From the NCBI GenBank assembly GCA_001804815.1, contig MHBI01000001.1:31866-95865 (forward strand): a stretch of 64,000 nucleotides of DNA. Reading direction: 5' to 3'. The translations under genes were made by a program, and so were the position numbers. This DNA comes from Lentisphaerae bacterium GWF2_50_93 (GTDB lineage Bacteria; Verrucomicrobiota; Lentisphaeria; Victivallales; GWF2-50-93). The notes beneath the pieces were generated by a model that worked only from the letters and a program-made list of their open reading frames with translations, was not told the DNA's origin and did no database searches. Below are positions 63,173 to 64,000 of this stretch, piece after piece (the first letter of the stretch is position 1; each line of letters begins with the position of its first letter).

Positions 63173-63883
63173 ATGAAGAACGTAGTCATTGAGACAGATT
63201 TGTCGAAAATATTTTTTCCGCAATTGAAGACAAGGCATTTTGCCAATGGGGGAAACGGGAAATCCCCGTCAACCGCCTTCCGTGAGGAATTTGTCTTTGA
63301 TCTTCCAATACTGCCGTATGCACAGAACGCCCTTGAACCCTACATATCCGCAAAGACCATGGGCTTCCACTACGGCAAGCATCATCAGACCTATATCGAC
63401 AACCTGAACAAGCTCATTGCTGGCGCGCAGATGGGGGAGCAGCCGCTGGAGAGGATCATAATTGAAAGTTCCGGCATGGTTGACAGGCAGTCAATCTTCA
63501 ATAATGCTGCGCAGGTATGGAACCATGATTTTTTCTGGCGGAGCATGAAGCCGAAGGGCGGTGGAATCCCGTCCGGAAGGATTTACGAGATGATTGTTAG
63601 GGCGTTCGGCGGTTTTGAGGAGTTCAAGAACGCCTTTATTGCTGCGGGCCTCGCGCAGTTCGGAAGCGGATGGGTGTGGATCGTGCAGGATGGTGCCGAG
63701 GTGAAGATAATCAAGACTTCAAATGCGGACACGCCTGTGGCGCACAAGCAGAACGCGCTTCTGACATGCGATGTCTGGGAGCACGCATACTATCTCGACT
63801 ACCAGAACCGGCGCAAGGATTTCGTACAGGCCTTCATGGATCATCTCGCGAACTGGGATTTTGCGGAATCAAGACTTGCGTGA
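63173..63883 (+). CDS. sodB: Fe/Mn superoxide dismutase
   Basis: A 236-residue protein; GGAGG lies seven bases before ATG 63173. About 35 extra residues precede the usual N-terminus (FDLPILPYAQNALEPYIS). Metal ligands: His in FHYGKHHQTYIDNL, His in WNHDFFWRSM, Asp in TCDVWEHAYYLDY and His in the same segment (D-x-W-x-H). Removes superoxide. The metal cannot be decided with certainty; the gene fits the redox theme of the region. Confidence 0.95.
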   Translation: MKNVVIETDLSKIFFPQLKTRHFANGGNGKSPSTAFREEFVFDLPILPYAQNALEPYISAKTMGFHYGKHHQTYIDNLNKLIAGAQMGEQPLERIIIESSGMVDRQSIFNNAAQVWNHDFFWRSMKPKGGGIPSGRIYEMIVRAFGGFEEFKNAFIAAGLAQFGSGWVWIVQDGAEVKIIKTSNADTPVAHKQNALLTCDVWEHAYYLDYQNRRKDFVQAFMDHLANWDFAESRLA

Positions 63884-63910
63884 ACAATCGGTCCGGTAGA
63901 TGGTACGCAG

Positions 63911-64000
63911 CATGGAACGCCGGCACCCCTGCCGGCATCGGTGTGGGAGTGAAGGAGAGGAAGAGAATCTGCCAGCAAAGGTGCTGGCGGTCCGGGAAGA
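63911..64000. repeat. GC-rich inverted repeat array, cluster 4 (runs off window)
   Basis: Another unit of the 86-base family (GCCGGCACCCCTGCCGGCAT ... CTGCCAGCAAAGGTGCTGGC), 30 bases after the sodB stop codon. Confidence 0.75.

Overview
The window looks like chromosome from a Gram-negative bacterium of the PVC group, most like Lentisphaerae or Victivallales. The grounds are the secreted prepilin-type protein starting [20 protein letters not shown], very large secreted CBM9/FlgD-Ig/NHL-propeller proteins, a LacI-controlled amino-sugar operon, GC-rich codon use and an unusually heavy load of palindromic intergenic repeats. This taxonomic call is inference. I see no rRNA, tRNA, CRISPR array, prophage or intact transposase gene.

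Layout. 1-9 kb: two tandem paralogous giant secreted propeller proteins (the first runs off the left edge), a prepilin-like protein and an unknown protein, all on the minus strand. Two of these genes share a paired operator. 9.3-18.5 kb: an intracellular GH5-like enzyme, then a minus-strand operon of LacI regulator, ROK-like kinase, Gfo/Idh/MocA oxidoreductase, PIG-L deacetylase, nucleotidyltransferase, NahK-like kinase and epimerase, which reads as amino-sugar or disaccharide catabolism. 18.6-24.8 kb: two tandem zinc-ribbon mini-proteins, DUF58 plus transglutaminase membrane protein, RecX and a radical SAM protein. 24.8-33.4 kb: purD, kup, adk, map, infA, then nikR and a CbiMQO-type (probably nickel) ECF transporter. 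33.7-41.3 kb: a secreted protein, a type III polyketide synthase / methyltransferase / U32-family gene group, a VOC protein and a UbiA prenyltransferase. 41.5-48.1 kb: a redox and oxygen-defence stretch with cydAB, rubredoxin-like/DUF2231 protein, hemerythrin, phosphoribosyltransferase, HPr-like protein, ferredoxin, SAP-domain peptide, YHS-like protein and rhodanese lipoprotein. 49-60.3 kb: a sensory cassette (membrane protein, Cache-HAMP-PAS receptor without kinase domain, a 1815-residue PAS/GAF histidine kinase, a stand-alone receiver and a NarL-type regulator) embedded in GC-rich inverted repeats. 60.3-64 kb: tandem repeats, a 449-bp MITE with an unoccupied copy of its target site nearby, a Cys-rich small protein, a quinone-oxidoreductase-like MDR protein and Fe/Mn superoxide dismutase.

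How the parts may fit together. An 18-bp near-palindrome (consensus RGYAGGGTTTTCCCCYAT) lies about 70-110 bases before the starts of at least six genes between 45.7 and 61.6 kb, including the NarL-type regulator itself. This suggests a local stress or redox regulon. The type III PKS, methyltransferase and U32 genes resemble the PKS/methyltransferase/hydroxylase logic of phenolic-lipid quinone pathways, with a putative Fe-S U32 protein in the place of the O2-dependent hydroxylase. Both are hypotheses.

The intergenic DNA holds several distinct repeat families: GTAG-hairpin REP/BIME-like elements, AAGTATGG...CATACT cruciforms, 86-bp GC-rich units, a 97-bp tandem array and a 15-bp minisatellite.
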